Below are positions 6,650-9,980 of a stretch of 9,980 bases of DNA, piece by piece. This DNA is from Anaerolineales bacterium (GTDB lineage: Bacteria > Chloroflexota > Anaerolineae > Anaerolineales > VGOW01): positions 1 through 9,980 of the forward strand of contig CAKKQG010000172.1 in assembly GCA_919901875.1 (NCBI GenBank). The letters run 5' to 3'. Each line of letters begins with the position of its first letter. The first letter of the stretch is position 1. The notes under the pieces are model-generated. The model saw only the letters and a list, made by a program, of their open reading frames with translations. It ran no database searches and was not told where the DNA came from. The translations under genes were made by a program, and so were the position numbers.

Positions 6650-7931
6650 AACCTGTGGGTGTGGGCGTTGTAATCGGCAGCACCGGCGTTGGCGTCCCCG
6701 TCGGCGGCAATGGCGTGGGACTCGCCGCTAGAGTAGGCAGTGTAAGCGTGGGTGTTCGTCTATCCGGTGTCGGCGTATCAATCACGAACTCGGTCGTGAT
6801 GAGTGTCGGCGCCGGTTTTTGTATATTGGTGATGGAGGTGCTGGCGAAGAGTCCGAGCGCGAATGACACCGCAAAACAGATCACCAAGATCAGGCTGACG
6901 ACAACCGAGATCGAAAACAGCGTGGGCGCCGGGAGGCGCGCTTGAACGCGGGCGCGGGCGCCGGGCGGCGCGGGTGGGTGAGTCACCATTGCTTCGTCGA
7001 GGCGGGTGATCATCTCTTCAATGCGTGGGCGCGCGTCGGGTTCTTTCTCTAACGCGCTGAGAATGATCTCGTCTACTCTCGGCGGCACAGACGGATTGAT
7101 CTGGCGCGACGAGCGCGGACTGTTTTTGAGAATCGCTTCGGCTAACTCCTCGCGCGGCAAACCTTCGAACGGCAAACTGCCGGTCAACATGCGATAGAGC
7201 AGCACGCCCAATCCATAGACATCGGCTTTTGATGGGTCGGCATATCCTTCAGAGGCGATCTCGCCACGCATGAGGCGGATGCGCTCCGGCGGCATAAAGG
7301 CTAACGACCCGGCTTGGGGCGCGGTCTTGCTCATCTTTGCCGCAATGCCGAAATCAATGAGCACCGGTTGAAAAAGTCCGGCGTGCCAATCATCTTCCAC
7401 CGGATAGCGAAACAAAATGTTGTCGGGCTTGAGGTCCAGATGCGCCATGCCTTTGGCGTGAATGTGATCGAGGGCGAGTCCGATCTGATAAGCGGTCTCC
7501 AGTGATTCATCTAACGAGAGCGTCCCGCGATTTTTTAAACGACGATCGAGCGATCCGCCGCCCAGATATTCCAGCGCGCAGATCCACGGGCTTCCATCTA
7601 ATTCAGAGGCGCGCGTCGTATAGGGGTTGCGCGGCAAGCCGCGCGGTATAGGGAAGACCCGGGTGATGTTGGGGTGACGCAGGCGTTTGAGTGTCTCAAC
7701 TTCGTTATTGAGCGCCTCAAAATAAAACGCTTGCTCAGGTGAATCGATCCGATCGAGTGGAAGGACGCGAGCGATCTTCAAGGCAACTTTATCCGGCAAG
7801 GACTCGACGTTAGACAGTGCGCGATGATTGACGCTCGCCACGAACACCAAGGACATGCCGCCGCTTCCTGTCGGCATCGCTTCGAGGATTGTGAAAGGAC
7901 CGATAACAGTTCCGAGCGTCAATTCCGCCAT
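6648..7931 (-). CDS. Membrane-anchored eukaryotic-like Ser/Thr protein kinase
   Basis: A 427-residue protein. The kinase domain (~12-312) has a glycine loop GSGGMSLV (22-29), the ATP-anchoring lysine K52 in VALKIA, a helix-C glutamate near E77, the catalytic loop HLDLKPDN (164-171, D166), DFG (193-195), PPE in place of APE (215-217), DVYGLG (237-242) and a late arginine R301. A transmembrane helix at ~338-361 is followed by a Thr/Pro-rich outer tail (~370-427) without PASTA or other known sensor domains. The expected job is phosphorylating Ser/Thr of cytoplasmic targets, probably including the FHA partner. The HRD arginine is replaced by leucine, so activation-loop control may differ from RD kinases. 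It begins 6 nt after the vWA/FHA stop codon with no Shine-Dalgarno, so translation may be coupled. A TAG stop is followed two codons later by an in-frame TAA. Confidence 0.95.
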   Translation of the reverse strand: MAELTLGTVIGPFTILEAMPTGSGGMSLVFVASVNHRALSNVESLPDKVALKIARVLPLDRIDSPEQAFYFEALNNEVETLKRLRHPNITRVFPIPRGLPRNPYTTRASELDGSPWICALEYLGGGSLDRRLKNRGTLSLDESLETAYQIGLALDHIHAKGMAHLDLKPDNILFRYPVEDDWHAGLFQPVLIDFGIAAKMSKTAPQAGSLAFMPPERIRLMRGEIASEGYADPSKADVYGLGVLLYRMLTGSLPFEGLPREELAEAILKNSPRSSRQINPSVPPRVDEIILSALEKEPDARPRIEEMITRLDEAMVTHPPAPPGARARVQARLPAPTLFSISVVVSLILVICFAVSFALGLFASTSITNIQKPAPTLITTEFVIDTPTPDRRTPTLTLPTLAASPTPLPPTGTPTPVLPITTPTPTG

Positions 7932-7937
7932 AACAAT

Positions 7938-9893
7938 TTATTGAGGGCTGCCAGAGTCTGTGGGTGGTGAAGACTCGTCTTTGGGTTTCGCTTGCATCCA
8001 CGCCGGAGGAGTGAAGGCTTCCGTTTTATGTTCCTCCTCCATAGATCGCTTGGGCGCAAGATTAGCGCCGGGCGTGGTCGTCTCTACATTTGACTTCGGC
8101 GGTTGAGGCGGCGCCACCGGCTTTGGATCGAAGGGCTCGGTGGAGTAGTTCGTGGCTGGCGCGACGGGCGCAGGTTTGGGTCGGGCAAGCGGCGTGGGAT
8201 GAGAGTGTGACGACGAAGCCAATGGGCGTAAATTAAATCGCAGTTGGATGCGACCCAAGTTGATCACATCGCCATGAGACAAACGTTGTCCGGCGAGCGG
8301 CACCTGCGCGTAGTTAACCCATGTTCCTGAAGTGGAACCCTCATCATGGATCAAGAAAACGCTGTCGGACTCTTCGGTGATGCGGGCGTGCAAACGTGAG
8401 ACAGATCGATCATTTAATATGACCTGCACCAGCGTCTCATCACGACCTAGCTTCAAGTTGTCGCCGACCAGTTCGATGGGTGGCTTGGGTTCGTCAAATC
8501 CCTCGATCACTTCAAGGTAGGCTTTGCCTGTTTTTGAAAATGAACGACCCGGAGTGGGGATGAAGGGCTCGGTGATTTCTTTGACACGCCGACCGGCATC
8601 GCTCACGACGTTGGTGATCACCGTCGGGCGCCGCAGATAAACGACCACAGTGGCGATCAACGCCACAAAGGTCAAGCCGCCAATCCCGATCAACGTGATC
8701 AACACGATCCACGGCGCAACGTTGCCCACAAACGGCAGGGCGACGGTGATCAAAATATTTTCTACGTCACTCTTCGCTTCGAGACCTAATTCGTCAATCG
8801 CTACTACTTGAACAGTGTGCGCGCTGGTTTGCCCGTATTTGCTGATGTTCCAACTGAAAGCGTCAAAGGGCGGGCTGGTCTTTTCTTCGACGATGGTGCC
8901 GTCAATTAATAAACGCACTTTGGCGATGCTTCGTTTAGTATTGTCGGGGTATTTGATCTGCACCAACACTTTTTGATCACGCGGTTCAAAAGCGGCGGTA
9001 TCGGTGGAGAATGTGCTGGGGGCTTTGCGGATGATCTCCGGTCTATCGGCGGGGACATCGGGCAAGGAGAAGGTAACGGTTGGCGGCAACACCGTGACCG
9101 AGAAGGGTGTCGGTTCGGATTTAACCGTTCCATCAAAATTAAGAATGACTTGCAAACTCTGCTGCCCCGACTGAGTCACGCGTGAGCGATAGGTAAAACG
9201 GTATTGTGGGCGTTGTGAGGCAATCGTTTCCCACAAACCCTGAGTGGCAGTGGCGACGTTGGCGAAGTGTAACTGGCGGAAGAGTCCGCCGGTGGCATTG
9301 GAGAGTCTTTGTAAATTTTCGGCTTCGGGCGTGAGCTTGCCGCCGTTGCCATCGTAGCTGACCCACACCGTGTGAACGAGCAGGCTGCCGCGCACGCCGG
9401 ATTTCGTCAGGGTGTCGGTGATGTCCTGATAATTCGCCGCAGGCAAACCATTCGAGAAGATGACAATATGTTTGCGCGGCACACGACCCGGCGGGTCCAC
9501 TTTGACCGCGTCAATCGCTTGGCGCATCAACGCCGACACTTGTGTTTGATCTTGAAACTTGCTTTGGTAGGCGACGAGCGCATTATTGATCTCGCCGCCA
9601 ATGTTGGAACTTTGAATGACCACGCCTTCGGTGGCAAACACGCTTAGAGTGTCCAAACCATCTTTCATCAAAGGTCGAATGTTTTTTGTTTTGTCGCCGA
9701 TGGCGAAGTTGGTGGCTGTGTCTCGCACTAAATTGATGAGCTTATTCGCCGAAGCGTCTTGGCTGGCAAATATCTTCGTAGAGTCGATGACGACGGCGAT
9801 CTGCAACCCAATGTCTTCGGGAATGACTTCGGTGACCGGGACGACGTTGCCGTTCTCAAGCAATTGAAAATCGGTTTTGCTTAAATTTGGCAC
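7938..9893 (-). CDS. vWA / Ig-like / transmembrane / FHA protein, apparent N-terminally truncated frame (GTG start)
   Basis: A 651-codon frame. Residues ~1-25 (VPNLSKTDFQLLENG) look like the second half of a conserved segment that precedes the vWA domain in this protein type. The vWA domain spans ~28-235 with a degenerate metal site (DSTKI at 37-41, FSNG at 146-149). An Ig-like beta domain follows at ~280-384, then a transmembrane helix at ~394-419 and a cytoplasmic FHA domain at ~478-556 (LGRDE, SVSRLHARI, GSTSGTWVN). The tail, ~558-651, is Pro-rich. FHA domains bind phosphothreonine, so the protein should link an extracytoplasmic vWA/Ig region to the kinase and phosphatase downstream. The vWA part needs an export signal, but none exists after the GTG at 9893. 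No ribosome-binding site precedes that GTG, and the upstream codons in the same frame continue the homology across a TAG. This start is therefore doubtful. Confidence 0.85.
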   Translation of the reverse strand: MPNLSKTDFQLLENGNVVPVTEVIPEDIGLQIAVVIDSTKIFASQDASANKLINLVRDTATNFAIGDKTKNIRPLMKDGLDTLSVFATEGVVIQSSNIGGEINNALVAYQSKFQDQTQVSALMRQAIDAVKVDPPGRVPRKHIVIFSNGLPAANYQDITDTLTKSGVRGSLLVHTVWVSYDGNGGKLTPEAENLQRLSNATGGLFRQLHFANVATATQGLWETIASQRPQYRFTYRSRVTQSGQQSLQVILNFDGTVKSEPTPFSVTVLPPTVTFSLPDVPADRPEIIRKAPSTFSTDTAAFEPRDQKVLVQIKYPDNTKRSIAKVRLLIDGTIVEEKTSPPFDAFSWNISKYGQTSAHTVQVVAIDELGLEAKSDVENILITVALPFVGNVAPWIVLITLIGIGGLTFVALIATVVVYLRRPTVITNVVSDAGRRVKEITEPFIPTPGRSFSKTGKAYLEVIEGFDEPKPPIELVGDNLKLGRDETLVQVILNDRSVSRLHARITEESDSVFLIHDEGSTSGTWVNYAQVPLAGQRLSHGDVINLGRIQLRFNLRPLASSSHSHPTPLARPKPAPVAPATNYSTEPFDPKPVAPPQPPKSNVETTTPGANLAPKRSMEEEHKTEAFTPPAWMQAKPKDESSPPTDSGSPQ

Positions 9894-9899
9894 GCCGGT

Positions 9900-9980
9900 C
9901 TAATCTGATCGTTGAACGGCGCCATAAGCACGAATGTCAGGGAAGTTGCTTCTGTCAATGATCGAGATGGTCGCCGCCGC
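9900..9980 (-). other. In-frame upstream coding segment ending in TAG, likely original N-terminal part of the vWA/FHA gene
   Basis: The same frame as 7938-9893 is open from the right edge to a TAG at 9902-9900 and translates to ...ISIIDRSNFPDIRAYGAVQRSD. Joined across the TAG to TGVPNLSKTDFQLLENG it gives the pattern I-x-x-x-D-x-S-x-F-P-x-I-x-x-Y-x-x-V...G-x-P-x-L-x-x-x-D-F-x-L-x-E-N-G. That pattern is usual just ahead of vWA domains in secreted proteins of this type. The segment is either the front of a gene split by a nonsense change or the end of an unrelated gene; the joined motif favours the first. Confidence 0.65.

Noticed and set aside
6642..6650. TAG stop of the kinase followed by in-frame TAA two codons later, as a hint that TAG is a sense codon in this organism
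   Set aside because: Read-through would add only two residues, so it neither supports nor excludes recoding; a tandem stop is common by chance.
6655..6945. Plus-strand Gly/Val-rich open frame opposite the kinase tail
   Set aside because: Same antisense effect of the kinase's Thr/Pro tail and juxtamembrane region.
6925..6978. GC-rich direct repeats (gggcgccggg twice)
   Set aside because: Explained by Pro/Ala/Arg codons of the kinase juxtamembrane linker; no regular period.
7625..7640. Short inverted repeat gcgcgg-caag-ccgcgc
   Set aside because: Only 6-bp arms inside the kinase coding sequence, encoding RGLPR; expected by chance at this GC content.

Overview
All four genes in this window lie on the minus strand, and GC content is moderate. 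The layout suggests a chromosomal segment of a filamentous or heterotrophic bacterium, most likely Chloroflexota (Anaerolineae-like). The clues are a Ser/Thr kinase and a PP2C phosphatase with Thr/Pro-rich extracytoplasmic tails, a von Willebrand A/FHA membrane protein, a RecD2-type helicase and many heptanucleotide repeat arrays. The taxonomic call is inference from gene style, not from a marker gene.

Right part (5490-9980): a tight signalling operon, read right to left. It holds a vWA / Ig-like / transmembrane / FHA protein, then (6 nt gap) a membrane-anchored Ser/Thr protein kinase, then (12 nt gap) a membrane-anchored PP2C phosphatase. A textbook intrinsic terminator (5429-5466) follows the phosphatase. 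Kinase and phosphatase would set the phosphorylation state of partners, FHA would read phosphothreonine, and the extracytoplasmic vWA, Ig-like and Thr/Pro parts would face outward. The vWA/FHA reading frame carries an in-frame TAG at 9900-9902, in the middle of what looks like a conserved N-terminal segment. The apparent GTG start at 9893 is therefore probably not the ancestral start.

Middle (3050-5269): a complete recD2-like helicase gene. The gene and both its flanks carry repeat sequence. Heptanucleotide arrays lie upstream of the gene, at two places inside it, over its last codons and stop, and downstream near the next gene. A perfect 23-bp palindrome sits in frame inside the helicase domain. 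The leader before the start codon has no G in the transcript for more than 100 nt.

Left part (1-2939): the first ~979 codons of a large single-chain restriction-modification protein. It has an N-terminal PD-(D/E)xK-like nuclease and an Eco57I-type adenine methylase, and runs off the left edge before its target-recognition region ends. No tRNA, rRNA, CRISPR array or transposase gene was seen.
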